From contig QFMX01000002.1 in NCBI GenBank assembly GCA_003240625.1, forward strand, positions 248,001-312,000: a stretch of DNA of 64,000 nucleotides. The letters are read 5' to 3'. Shown here in pieces: positions 44,802-52,765 of the stretch (position 1 is its first letter; each line of letters starts with the position of its first letter). The translations under genes were made by a program, and so were the position numbers. The notes beneath the pieces are model-generated. The model was given only the letters and a program-made list of their open reading frames with translations, had not been told where the DNA came from and searched no databases. This DNA is from Sphingomonas taxi (lineage in GTDB: Bacteria > Pseudomonadota > Alphaproteobacteria > Sphingomonadales > Sphingomonadaceae).

Positions 44802-45467
44802 ATGCGTAAGCTTTCCCTGGCAATCGCCCTCGCCGCTGCAACGGTCGCAGTTCCCGCCTTCGCGCAGGACATGTCGGCACCAGCCCCCACCGACAACAGC
44901 GCGCAGCCCGGCGAGGCAGCAGCTCCGGACGGCTCGAAGGCATTCGGTATCGAGCCGTACTTCGGCGTCATGGGCGGTTGGGAGCAGTTCGACAACGAGC
45001 GCGGCCATGGCATCCCGCAGGCGCTGAACGCCGACAACTCGCTGCGTCGCGGCTACAAGCCCTCGGGCTCGCTGGTTCAGGGCGTCCTCGGCGTGAACGT
45101 GCCGCTCGGCCCGGTTTTCGTCGGCGCTGAAGGCAACGTCATCAAGGGCATCGAAGGCAACATCGATTGGGAATATGGCGCAGCAGGCCGTTTCGGCTTC
45201 CGCGCTGGCGACAGCGGCCTGATCTACGGCAAGGTCGGCTACCAGTGGGTGAACTTCGACAAGTTCTCGGCACGGTCGACCAACGGTGGCGACACCGGTC
45301 GTGACTACAGCGCGATCACCTACGGCATCGGCGCAGAAGTCGGTCCGCAGAGCATCGGCCTGAAGGGCATCACCGGCAACGCAGGCTTCCGCATCCGCGC
45401 CGAGGTCAACACCTTCGGTGACGCGCAGAGCTTCCGTCCGATGCTCGGCATCATCACGCACTTCTAA
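44802..45467 (+). CDS. Outer-membrane beta-barrel (opacity-like) protein
   Basis: The 221-residue protein has a clean Sec signal peptide MRKLSLAIALAAATVAVPAFA and an Ala/Pro-rich linker. An eight-strand-like beta pattern follows (IEPYFGVMGGWEQF, GLIYGKVGYQWVNF, ITYGIGAEVGPQ), ending in a C-terminal Phe (IITHF). It probably sits in the outer membrane as a small porin-like or adhesin-like barrel. The long leader upstream and regular codon use suggest a well-expressed gene. Confidence 0.87.
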   Translation: MRKLSLAIALAAATVAVPAFAQDMSAPAPTDNSAQPGEAAAPDGSKAFGIEPYFGVMGGWEQFDNERGHGIPQALNADNSLRRGYKPSGSLVQGVLGVNVPLGPVFVGAEGNVIKGIEGNIDWEYGAAGRFGFRAGDSGLIYGKVGYQWVNFDKFSARSTNGGDTGRDYSAITYGIGAEVGPQSIGLKGITGNAGFRIRAEVNTFGDAQSFRPMLGIITHF

Positions 45468-46145
45468 GCCCTTGCCTCGCAAGAGGTATAAGCTGGACGC
45501 GTAACGGGGGCGGGGAGTGGCTAGGGCTATTTCCCGCCCTTCGTGTGTCTGGCGTTCGCGGCGTGTCGAGTGGGTGACGTGTCGGAAGTATGGGCGCTCG
45601 CACGGTTCCTGGCATGGATCCCCGAGCATGGTGCCCCGAACATCGGACTGCGAGCATGGCGGTGCTTGCGGCGGGATCGATGACGGGTGCGATTTCGGCA
45701 CCGCGTCGGCCGGGATATGCGGGAGCGGTGCCGCGGGCCGATCCGGGCCTGACCTACGCATGCAGGACAACGAGTTCGCCGTATCCGGCCGGTACTGCCC
45801 GGCATCGACCTGCTAGCTGGCTCGCGCGCGTTGGATTGGCATATCGAGGTGAGCAGATAGTTCGGCATCTGGCCGGCTTTTAGCAGACTAACCGACCGGT
45901 TTGACGGTCCCCCGGTGTGTGCGCCTGATGTTTCGGACGGAAAGTTACCGCGTCCCACGACCGGCAACCCCATCCGGCACCAGGTAAACATCGGCATCGG
46001 GTCGGCAGCGCGGAACCGTCCTCCGCCGGCTTGCGTCGGGTAAGCGATGTTCACGATGCGTTCGCCTCGTTTCCGACTCCGCTCGCCGCAACGCTGGCGC
46101 TCGCGAGGGTGACATCCTCGCGCGCGCGCGTACGCGCGACGGACG
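45468..46145. other. 678-base gap without a convincing gene
   Basis: Short open frames exist on both strands, but none has a signal peptide, a known motif or a believable composition. A 7-bp stem GGGCGGG/CCCGCCC (45508-45539) may end the beta-barrel transcript. A 14-base palindrome CGCGCGTACGCGCG lies at 46125-46138 just before the next gene. No tRNA-like structure was found. It may hold gene remnants. Confidence 0.5.
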
Positions 46146-46937
46146 ATGGAGTATGTGTTTGATTTCATGCGGTTGCTCGGCGGCGATCGCGCGGGCGCCA
46201 CGCGCCGTGGCGGGGCGGCGCGCCGTCCAGCGCCCGGAGTCCTGCTGCAACTCCGTCTGGTGTTCTACGGCGTGCTGATCGGGCTGATGATGCCGGTGAT
46301 CCGCCAGATCGACTGGTCGGCGCTGATGCCGCCCGGACTGAAGATCGAATGGCCGACCGGGTTCGGCATCGCCTGGCCCGCCGGGCATTTCCGCGTGCCC
46401 GGCGGCTGGGGTTGGGCCGAGGATGGTGCCAAGGCGGAGGCGCCGTCCGCAGCGGCGGCCGCCGGCGCTTCGGCCAACGCCGGTGGCACTACCGCCGCTA
46501 CCGGCACTGTAGCCACCGCAGCGGGCATCGCCAGCGCGGCGTCGACCGCCGCCGCTGCCGCATCCGCGCTGTCGGGCGGCAAGCCCGTATCGGCACGCTT
46601 CACGATCTGCAGCCACGCCAAGCGGATCAACTGCATGGTCGACGGCGACACGTTCTGGATGGCCGGCACCAAGATCCGCATCGCCGACATCGACACCCCT
46701 GAGACCCACCCGCCCCGCTGCGCGCGCGAGGGGCGACTGGGGCAGGCAGCAACGGTGAAGATGCAGGCGATGCTAAACGCCGGCCCGTTCAAGCTGGTCC
46801 CCATCAAGCGCGACATCGACCGCTACGGGCGCAAGCTGCGCATCGTCGAGCGCAACGGCGTGTCACTGGGAGCGGTCCTGGTCCGCCACGGCCTCGCGCG
46901 CCGATATGGTGGCGGCAAGCGCTCGCCTTGGTGCTAG
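46146..46937 (+). CDS. Membrane-anchored thermonuclease (SNase)-like protein
   Basis: The 263-residue ORF has one hydrophobic helix (LVFYGVLIGLMMPVI), an Ala/Gly/Thr-rich linker (about residues 95-145) and a C-terminal SNase fold. Catalytic candidates are Arg in KIRIADIDTPETH, Glu in CAREGRLG and Arg in DIDRYGRKLRIV, in the order of staphylococcal nuclease. The SNase domain here is short and ends with RYGGGKRSPWC. It may be a Ca2+-dependent nuclease facing the periplasm. The start is uncertain because no strong ribosome site is seen. Confidence 0.8.
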   Translation: MEYVFDFMRLLGGDRAGATRRGGAARRPAPGVLLQLRLVFYGVLIGLMMPVIRQIDWSALMPPGLKIEWPTGFGIAWPAGHFRVPGGWGWAEDGAKAEAPSAAAAAGASANAGGTTAATGTVATAAGIASAASTAAAAASALSGGKPVSARFTICSHAKRINCMVDGDTFWMAGTKIRIADIDTPETHPPRCAREGRLGQAATVKMQAMLNAGPFKLVPIKRDIDRYGRKLRIVERNGVSLGAVLVRHGLARRYGGGKRSPWC

Positions 46938-46990
46938 TAGGGGTGATCTGCCGCTGGTCGTGATTGCCGTCGAGGTATATCTTGCAGGCG

Positions 46991-47167
46991 ATGCCTTGCG
47001 AAAATGCCCTGTTCGATACGAGCGATCCAGCTGCGGAGGCTGATGCCGATGCACGGGCGGATGCGGACGTGTGTAACGGGCGGCTGATCAGTCACGATGC
47101 GGTCAAGCTCTGGCTATCGTCATGGGGTTCGCCCCAGCCTCGACCCAGACCCCGCGCCGGTGAATAG
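46991..47167 (+). CDS. Antitoxin-like protein (CopG/RelB type remnant or orphan)
   Basis: The protein is about 58 residues and matches the pattern of small antitoxins that precede ParE/RelE toxins: ALFDTSDPAAEADADARADA, GRLISHDAVKLWLSSWGSP, and the PRPRAGE end. These neutralise a partner toxin and often bind DNA. The partner immediately downstream is a broken fragment. ATG 46991 is listed; TTG 46982, with GAGG before it, is an alternative. Confidence 0.65.
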   Translation: MPCENALFDTSDPAAEADADARADADVCNGRLISHDAVKLWLSSWGSPQPRPRPRAGE

Positions 47168-47218
47168 TTGCGCATCGTCTGAACGGACGATGCCGTCGCC
47201 AATCTAGAGGCGATCGTC
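47168..47218 (+). pseudogene. Remnant of a ParE/RelE-type toxin gene
   Basis: Directly after the antitoxin stop, the frame reads LRIV-stop-TDDAVANLEAIV. This matches the usual start of ParE/RelE toxins (RIVWTDDAVANLEAIV) with the Trp codon changed to TGA. After Val the similarity stops and a minus-strand gene begins nine bases later. The toxin is therefore both nonsense-mutated and truncated. Confidence 0.55.
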
Positions 47219-47226
47219 ATGGGTCG

Positions 47227-47502
47227 TCACGCGACGGAGAGAGCTTGTTCGTCCGTCAGGCCCAGCCGGCGATGAAGGCTATCGGCCGACAATTCGAACC
47301 CGTTGGGCCAGGCGAGGGCGCCGCTCTCGATAAAGGCGCGGGCGAAGTAGGCGGGGTCGGCAAGAGGCCGCGTCATGACCGTATCGCGTGCGATGAGATC
47401 GGCGGCCGACCAGAGCGCGGCAGCGCCATCCGAAAATACGAGCTGCAGGGCGTCGTCACCTTCTACGGTTACGCGGACGAGTTTAATCATCGAGGTCTGC
47501 AC
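47227..47502 (-). CDS. DUF2442 protein
   Basis: The 91-residue protein has the DUF2442 pattern: IKLVRVTVEGDDALQLVFSDG, WSAADLIARDTVMTRPLADPAYFARAFIESGALAWPNGFELS. The GTG start at 47502 has GGAG nearby; ATG 47490 (MIKLV) is an alternative and overlaps the DUF4160 stop. DUF2442 and DUF4160 genes commonly occur as a pair that looks like a toxin-antitoxin module, but a toxic activity is not established here. Confidence 0.85.
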   Translation of the reverse strand: MQTSMIKLVRVTVEGDDALQLVFSDGAAALWSAADLIARDTVMTRPLADPAYFARAFIESGALAWPNGFELSADSLHRRLGLTDEQALSVA

Positions 47503-47752
47503 CGGCGATCATCTCCAGCGGCAACAGGTCTACGCCGCGCTGCCAGTTTGCCATGAGTTCGGGGGTATGGTCGAGAGCCCATTGCTGCACGATCCGTTCC
47601 GCCTTGCGGGGCAGGCTGCCGCGGATGATCTTGCCGTCCATGATCCGCACGAGTGCCTCGAAGCCCTGATAGCTCGCGTGGAAATGCGGCGGCGGATGAT
47701 CGTCGAAATACATCCGGATCACGATGCCGAAGAAGAGCGAGATTACGGGCAT
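47483..47752 (-). CDS. DUF4160 protein
   Basis: The 89-residue protein begins MPVISLFFGIVIRMYFDDHP followed by PPHFHASYQG, the hallmark of DUF4160, with a His/Asp cluster that could bind metal. The C-terminal half includes LPRKAERIVQQWALDHTPELMANWQR. It overlaps the downstream DUF2442 gene, so the two form a coupled pair. Confidence 0.9.
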   Translation of the reverse strand: MPVISLFFGIVIRMYFDDHPPPHFHASYQGFEALVRIMDGKIIRGSLPRKAERIVQQWALDHTPELMANWQRGVDLLPLEMIAGADLDD

Positions 47753-47822
47753 TGATGATGCTCGCCGAAATCCCCGGCGTGCGAAAATCCGCGATGTTTC
47801 GTGCGATGATCTAAAGTTCTGG

Positions 47823-48065
47823 TCACGCCGCCTTTGCGGTGAGTTCGAGGCCGAGCGCCTTGAGCGTTCGAATGACCGAGTCGAGCGGAATATCGGGTCG
47901 GGGCTTGGGCTGTTCGGCGATACCGCGGACCTTGGCCACGTCAGCGAGTGCGGCGGCGATCAACGCGGGGTCGCCGTCTTCGAAGACCGCTTCGAGATAG
48001 GCAAGGATCGCGGCGTCGCTGTCGAGGTGGTCGGTGGCGTTCCAGGCGGTCGTTTCGACGGGCAT
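47823..48065 (-). CDS. HigA-like addiction-module antidote with shortened DNA-binding part
   Basis: The 80-residue protein has the family start (TDHLDSDAAILAYLEAVFED, PALIAAALADVAKVRG) and the family end (LKALGLELTAKA). The roughly 20 residues that should hold the helix-turn-helix recognition helix between RG and LDSVIRTLKALG are replaced by EQPKPRPDIP. GGGAG precedes the ATG. No HigB toxin was seen on either side. It may be inactive or have lost DNA binding. Confidence 0.65.
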   Translation of the reverse strand: MPVETTAWNATDHLDSDAAILAYLEAVFEDGDPALIAAALADVAKVRGIAEQPKPRPDIPLDSVIRTLKALGLELTAKAA

Positions 48066-48148
48066 CAATTGGACTCCCAAGCCTTGGCAACGTGGCGGAC
48101 ACAGCATCGGCAGTCCGTTGAAATTCAGCTTTGCCAGCCGTTTCAGTG

Positions 48149-48173
48149 TGGGGAGGCTGCCGCAGCCTCCCCA
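48149..48173. terminator. GC-rich hairpin after the proline-run micro-ORF
   Basis: An 11-bp stem (TGGGGAGGCTG / CAGCCTCCCCA) with loop CCG lies downstream of the minus-strand micro-ORF and upstream of the HigA-like start. It has no T-run on either side. It is likely a transcript end or mRNA-stabilising structure. Confidence 0.5.
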
Positions 48174-48214
48174 ACTTCTGCCATCGCGGAACAAGCTGCG
48201 ATGTTATTACGGCG

Positions 48215-48364
48215 CTATCTTCTGGGCGGGGGTGGCGGAACCGAGCCGGGATCCGACTTCCGAACGTAGCCTCCGTAATCAGGACTTGGGGGAGGAGGTG
48301 GCGGAGGAGGTGGCGGCGGCGGTGGCGGGGGAGGAGGCGGCGGTGGTGCTGGCGGGTTTGCCAT
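48215..48364 (-). CDS. 49-residue proline-run micro-protein
   Basis: The ORF reads MANPPA, then 20 consecutive Pro codons, then SPDYGGYVRKSDPGSV and PPPPPRR. The ATG has a strong Shine-Dalgarno AAAGGAA six bases upstream. It overlaps the last 86 bases of the membrane-protein gene in another frame and runs 64 bases past it. The Pro codons are mixed (CCA, CCG, CCT, CCC), so this is not a simple triplet expansion. Translation of such a run would need EF-P. Function unknown; no homologue is recalled with certainty. Confidence 0.6.
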   Translation of the reverse strand: MANPPAPPPPPPPPPPPPPPPPPPPPSPDYGGYVRKSDPGSVPPPPPRR

Positions 48365-48896
48365 TTGATTTCCTTTCCAAGGTTATCAGCGCGGTAGTGG
48401 ATAATACAACTGACGCTGCAAACATTACGCATGCCGCATTTCGGCACCACCTTACCCATTTGACGAATGCTTCGTTACGGGTCGTTTCATTTTTTAAGGC
48501 GTAATAATCACGCACAATCTGTGTTTGAAGGCGATAAGCTTTCGCTGACAGATATTGCTCTATCATGGAAAGTAGCAAGGTAATTAGAAAGGCAGCTATA
48601 CCAAGGTATAACATCTTGGCGGTCGAAAAATCGGGAAAGGACTGGTCAGATCCAAATATCAAACCCGGAATCGCCAAAAGCGCGGTGGATGATATCTGGG
48701 TGATCGTACCGATCAAACCATCCTCTCGCGCCTGTCGCGCAACATCCAGTGCTGCGCACTCTGATCGCATCCATTCGTAACATTTGTCTGGATCGACATG
48801 AGCAATCGGATGTGTCCCGATCCTCGCACGCGCCAGCCTTCTCGCCTGTCTTCGAATGACCATCTGGTCAGATACAGTTGAAATGGGCTGGCGCAT
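48279..48896 (-). CDS. Hypothetical membrane protein
   Basis: The 205-residue protein has two close helices (about residues 62-110: ISSTALLAIPGLIF and MLYLGIAAFLITLLLSMI), a soluble helical stretch (EQYLSAKAYRLQTQIVRDYY), and a third helix (ACVMFAASVVLSTTALITL). A low-complexity Ala/Ser/Thr tail follows, probably because the 3' end is shared with the proline-run ORF. The coding sequence is visibly less GC-rich than its neighbours, suggesting transfer. I do not recognise the family. Confidence 0.7.
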   Translation of the reverse strand: MRQPISTVSDQMVIRRQARRLARARIGTHPIAHVDPDKCYEWMRSECAALDVARQAREDGLIGTITQISSTALLAIPGLIFGSDQSFPDFSTAKMLYLGIAAFLITLLLSMIEQYLSAKAYRLQTQIVRDYYALKNETTRNEAFVKWVRWCRNAACVMFAASVVLSTTALITLERKSNGKPASTTAASSPATAAATSSATSSPKS

Positions 48897-48928
48897 GCTG
48901 CCCTCTTAACTATTTGATTTTAGATAAA

Positions 48929-49981
48929 TCATTCCGCCGCCACCGAATCGCTGAACATGTCCCGAACTTCGCTCAGGTCCACATTCGCAGCCGGCCCCTT
49001 CTTCGCGGTCTGGCGCTTGTCGAACGAGTCCCAGACGTCGTTCCACTGGCCCTTGGTCGCGGCCTTCGAATATTCCGTCGCGCGCTGTTCGAAGAAGTTG
49101 GCGTGCTCGACGCCGTTGAGCATCGGGGCGAGCCAGGGCAGCGGGTGCTCGTCGATCATGTAGATCGGCTTCAGGCCGAGCTGAGTCATGCGCCAGTCGG
49201 CGATGAAGCGGATGTACTTCTTGATCTCCTTGGGGGTCATGCCGTTGACCGGGCCCATCTCGAACGCGAGGTCGATGAAATTGTCCTCGAGGCGGATCGT
49301 CGTCTGGCAGACGTCGGCGATGTCGTCCTTGACCGCCTTGGTCAGGCACTGGCGCTCTGCACAGAAGGTGTGGAACATCTTGATGATGCCCTCGCAGTGG
49401 AGGCTCTCGTCGCGGATCGACCAGGTGACGATCTGGCCCATGCCCTTCATCTTGTTGAAGCGCGGGAAGTTCATCAGCATCGCGAACGACGCGAACAGCT
49501 GGACGCCCTCGGTGAAGCCGCCGAACATGGCCAGCGTGCGCGCGATGTCCTCGTCGTTGTCGACGGTGAACTTCTGCATGTAATCATGCTTTTCCTTCAT
49601 CTCGGCATATTCGAGGAAGGCGCCATACTCGCTCTCGGGCATGCCGATGGTGTCGAGCAGATGGCTGTAGGCGGCGATGTGGACCGTCTCCATGTTGCTG
49701 AACGAGGTCAGCATCATCTTGATCTCGGTCGGCTTGAACACGCGGCCGTACTTTTCGTGGTAACAATCCTGCACCTCGACATCGGCCTGCGTGAAGAAGC
49801 GGAAGATCTGCGTGAGCAGGTTGCGCTCGTGATCGCTGAGCTTCTGCGCCCAGTCGCGGCAATCCTCGCCCAAGGGCACTTCCTCGGGGAGCCAGTGGAG
49901 CTGCTGCTGGCGCTTCCAGAACTCGAACGCCCAGGGGTATTCGAACGGCTTGTACTGCTTGGAGGCGTGAAGGAGGGACAT
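48929..49981 (-). CDS. nrdB: Class I ribonucleotide reductase beta subunit
   Basis: The 350-residue diiron protein has FSNMETVHIAAYSHLL with iron-ligand Glu and His and the radical Tyr105, and a second ligand set around IVTWSIRDESLHCEG. The C-terminal tail DLSEVRDMFSDSVAAE should bind NrdA. It generates the tyrosyl radical for reduction of ribonucleotides. It is separated from nrdA by a small membrane gene and a plus-strand DUF2171 gene, so the two subunits are not in one simple operon. Confidence 0.96.
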   Translation of the reverse strand: MSLLHASKQYKPFEYPWAFEFWKRQQQLHWLPEEVPLGEDCRDWAQKLSDHERNLLTQIFRFFTQADVEVQDCYHEKYGRVFKPTEIKMMLTSFSNMETVHIAAYSHLLDTIGMPESEYGAFLEYAEMKEKHDYMQKFTVDNDEDIARTLAMFGGFTEGVQLFASFAMLMNFPRFNKMKGMGQIVTWSIRDESLHCEGIIKMFHTFCAERQCLTKAVKDDIADVCQTTIRLEDNFIDLAFEMGPVNGMTPKEIKKYIRFIADWRMTQLGLKPIYMIDEHPLPWLAPMLNGVEHANFFEQRATEYSKAATKGQWNDVWDSFDKRQTAKKGPAANVDLSEVRDMFSDSVAAE

Positions 49982-50043
49982 GGGGTAAGCCTTTCGGGGA
50001 ATTGGTTTTATATCGGGAAACTGGTTGGATCAGGTCGCGTGTT

Positions 50044-50247
50044 TCATGTCTCGGTGCTCCATTGCCACATCGCGGCGGCGGACATTGCGAGGACGATCGC
50101 GCCCGAGGTGAGCATGATGCCGATCATGCGGAACGCGTAGGTCTGTTGCTCGGTGACGCTCGGGCTGCGCAGACGGAGGAGCATCGCGGTGCCGACGATT
50201 CCGAGCACGCCCGCGACCACGAACATGATAGCTGAACCATATGTCAT
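50044..50247 (-). CDS. Small two-helix membrane protein
   Basis: The 67-residue ORF has two hydrophobic stretches (SAIMFVVAGVLGIVGTAMLL and MIGIMLTSGAIVLAMSAAAM) joined by a charged loop. It lies 62 bases upstream of nrdB on the same strand, and is divergent from the DUF2171 gene. I cannot assign a function. Confidence 0.6.
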   Translation of the reverse strand: MTYGSAIMFVVAGVLGIVGTAMLLRLRSPSVTEQQTYAFRMIGIMLTSGAIVLAMSAAAMWQWSTET

Positions 50248-50318
50248 GCGGCGAACTCGCATGACATGCGTTGAGATGCCGAGCCCCGTATCGGGGAACC
50301 CACCACAGGAGAACGACC

Positions 50319-50579
50319 ATGGTCGATGCAACCCAGATCCAGGAACATGCCGAAGTCATCGGCGCGGACGGCGTCCATGTCGGTACCGTCGACAAGGTCG
50401 AAGGCAACCGCATCAAGCTGACCAAGAAGGACTCGGGCGCCCAAGTCGTCGAGGGCAAGGGCCGCCATGAAGGGCATCATCACTTCATCTCGCTCGGGCT
50501 GGTTGCGGATATCGAGGACGGCAAGGTCCGGCTTTCCGCCAACGCCGACGTGGCGGTGACGTTCGAAGAAGAGGCCTGA
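50319..50579 (+). CDS. DUF2171 protein
   Basis: The 86-residue protein matches DUF2171: QIQEHAEVIGADGVHVGTVD, NRIKLTKKDSG, HHHFISLGLVADIEDGKVRLS. This PRC-barrel-like small fold often appears in stress-related loci of alphaproteobacteria; its biochemical role is unknown. GGAG sits seven bases before the ATG, and two hairpins end the gene. Confidence 0.9.
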   Translation: MVDATQIQEHAEVIGADGVHVGTVDKVEGNRIKLTKKDSGAQVVEGKGRHEGHHHFISLGLVADIEDGKVRLSANADVAVTFEEEA

Positions 50580-50586
50580 ACTCTTA

Positions 50587-50609
50587 GCGGCGCGTTCGAC
50601 ACGCGCCGC
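50587..50609 (+). terminator. First hairpin after the DUF2171 gene
   Basis: A perfect 9-bp stem GCGGCGCGT / ACGCGCCGC with loop TCGAC, seven bases after the stop codon. There is no T-run; it probably acts together with the second hairpin. Confidence 0.55.
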
Positions 50610-50623
50610 CGAGACTGCCTGGA

Positions 50624-50656
50624 CCCCGGTCCGCTTCGCGCGGGCCGGGGTTTTTT
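50624..50656 (+). terminator. Rho-independent terminator of the DUF2171 gene
   Basis: An 11-bp stem CCCCGGTCCGC / GCGGGCCGGGG (one G-T pair) with loop TTCGC is followed by TTTTTT at 50651-50656. This is the clearest factor-independent terminator in the window. Confidence 0.88.
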
Positions 50657-50718
50657 GCGTCAGGCGCCCCCCGGTCCGTGTTTCACGGGCCGGGGTCACG
50701 CTTGGCGATCGAGGCGCT

Positions 50719-52638
50719 TTACTGGCAGGCAAGGCACTCATCGTAGTCCTTCGACTCGACGTCGATCTGGCGCAGGTCGATCGTGTTGTCGGCCTCGACG
50801 CCGCCGGCGAAGCCCGCGCGCTGGACCGACTTCGAGCGGAGGTAATAGAGCGACTTGATGCCGAGCTCCCATGCGCGGAAGTGGAGCATGAGCAGGTCCC
50901 ACTTCTCGACGTCGGCGGGGATGAACAGGTTCAGCGACTGAGCCTGGTCGATGTAGGGCGTGCGGTCCGCCGCCAGTTCTAGCAGCCAGCGCTGGTCGAT
51001 CTCGAACGACGTCTTGTAGCAGTCCTTTTCCTCGACCGAGAGGAAGTCGAGGTGCTGGACCGAGCCGCCCTGTTCGAGGATCGAGTTCCAGACGGCGTCC
51101 GAGTTCTTCGACTTCTCGCTCAGCATCTTTTCGAGATACGGGTTCTTGATCGAGAAGCTGCCCGACAGCGTCTTGTGCGTGTAGATGTTCGCCGGGATCG
51201 GCTCGATGCACGCCGACGTACCGCCGCAGATGATCGAGATCGACGCGGTGGGGGCGATCGCCATCTTGCAGCTGAACCGCTCCATCGCGCCGACATCGGC
51301 AGCGTCGGGGCAGGGCCCGCGCTCGATCGCGAGCTGCATCGAGGCTTCGTTCGCCTGGCTGCTGATGTGCTTGAACATCCGCAGGTTCCACGACTTCGCC
51401 ATCGCGCCCTCGAATGGGATGCCGCGCGCCTGGAGGAACGAGTGGAAGCCCATCACGCCGAGGCCGACCGAGCGTTCGCGGCCTGCCGAGTAGGCGGCGC
51501 GTTCCATGCCGGGTTCGTGGCGGTCGATGTAGTCCTGCAGGACGTTGTCGAGGAAGCGCATGACGTCCTCGATCAGGCCCTTCTCGTCCTTCCACTGGTC
51601 CCAGGTCTCGAGGTTCAGCGACGACAGGCAGCAGACCGCGGTCCGCTCGTTACCGAGGTGATCCTTGCCGGTCGGCAGCGTGATCTCCGAGCACAGGTTC
51701 GAGGTCGAGACCTTGAGGCCGAGCTCGCGGTGATGCTTTGGCATCGCCTTGTTCACGTGATCGGCGAAGACGATGTACGGCTCGCCGGTCTGGAGACGGG
51801 TCTCGACGAGCTTCTGGAACAGCGAGCGCGCGTCGACGGTGGCGCGGATCGCCTGATCCTTCGGCGAACGCAGATGCCATTCGTCGCCGGCGCGGACCGC
51901 CTCCATGAACGCGTCGGTGATCAGCACGCCGTGGTGCAGGTTGAGCGCCTTGCGGTTGAAATCGCCTGAGGGTTTGCGGATTTCGAGGAATTCCTCGATC
52001 TCGGGATGCGAGACGTCGAGATAGACGGCGGCCGACCCGCGGCGCAGCGAACCCTGGCTGATCGCGAGCGTCAGCGAATCCATGACGCGGACGAACGGGA
52101 TGATGCCGCTGGTCTTGCCGTTGAGGCCGACCGGCTCGCCGATGCCGCGGACGTTGCCCCAATAGGTGCCGATGCCGCCGCCGCGCGAGGCGAGCCAGAC
52201 ATTCTCGTTCCAGGTGTCGACGATGCCGCCGAGGCTGTCGGGGACCGAGTTGAGGTAGCACGAGATCGGCAAGCCGCGACCGGTGCCGCCGTTCGAGAGA
52301 ACGGGGGTGGCGGGCATGAACCAGAGCTTCGAGATCGCGTCATACAGGCGCTGGGCGTGGCCAGCATCGTCGGCGTAGGCGGAGGCGACGCGGACGAACA
52401 GGTCCTGATAGCTCTCGCCTGGGAGCAGGTAGCGATCCTTGAGCGTGTCCTTGCCGAATTCGGTCAGGAGCGCGTCGCGGCTGTGATCGACCTCGACCGG
52501 GTAGATCTGTGCGCGCACGGAGTGGCTGTCCTGCGCCTGGCGCGGCGCCTTGGGGGCCTCGGCTTCAGGCGCTGCAGTGGTTTGTTCGATCGTGTCTGTG
52601 GTCATGTCGCTATCCCGGCTGCTGTCTCTGAAATCCAT
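50719..52638 (-). CDS. nrdA: Class I ribonucleotide reductase alpha subunit
   Basis: The 639-residue catalytic subunit shows CYLNSVPDS and CCLSSLNL (redox cysteine regions), the thiyl-radical cysteine in TSNLCSEI (Cys316), the tyrosine pair in SLYYLRSKS for radical transfer, and the C-terminal CLAC (Cys635, Cys638). It reduces ribonucleotides with NrdB. The usual N-terminal ATP-cone is not seen; the chain starts with a short acidic Ala/Pro-rich segment. ATG 52638 has AGGAG eight bases upstream, better than ATG 52605. Confidence 0.96.
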   Translation of the reverse strand: MDFRDSSRDSDMTTDTIEQTTAAPEAEAPKAPRQAQDSHSVRAQIYPVEVDHSRDALLTEFGKDTLKDRYLLPGESYQDLFVRVASAYADDAGHAQRLYDAISKLWFMPATPVLSNGGTGRGLPISCYLNSVPDSLGGIVDTWNENVWLASRGGGIGTYWGNVRGIGEPVGLNGKTSGIIPFVRVMDSLTLAISQGSLRRGSAAVYLDVSHPEIEEFLEIRKPSGDFNRKALNLHHGVLITDAFMEAVRAGDEWHLRSPKDQAIRATVDARSLFQKLVETRLQTGEPYIVFADHVNKAMPKHHRELGLKVSTSNLCSEITLPTGKDHLGNERTAVCCLSSLNLETWDQWKDEKGLIEDVMRFLDNVLQDYIDRHEPGMERAAYSAGRERSVGLGVMGFHSFLQARGIPFEGAMAKSWNLRMFKHISSQANEASMQLAIERGPCPDAADVGAMERFSCKMAIAPTASISIICGGTSACIEPIPANIYTHKTLSGSFSIKNPYLEKMLSEKSKNSDAVWNSILEQGGSVQHLDFLSVEEKDCYKTSFEIDQRWLLELAADRTPYIDQAQSLNLFIPADVEKWDLLMLHFRAWELGIKSLYYLRSKSVQRAGFAGGVEADNTIDLRQIDVESKDYDECLACQ

Positions 52639-52765
52639 CGAAACCGCTCCTAGTGTTCTGTATTCGTTCGAATCGGTCGCCTGTTGCCATGCTACCATCG
52701 GGCGAGCGCAAACGGGAGAACAAAAAGTGACCATCGCGGCGGTGGAAGGCGCGCTTACGGTCATG

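Noticed and set aside
45517..45883. Short plus-strand open frames in the 678-base gap
   Set aside because: Cys/Ser/Arg-rich translations without start signals or motifs, and two frames compete; not gene-like.
46125..46138. Palindrome CGCGCGTACGCGCG
   Set aside because: Low-complexity alternating CG in a GC-rich genome can give this by chance; no link to a promoter was seen.
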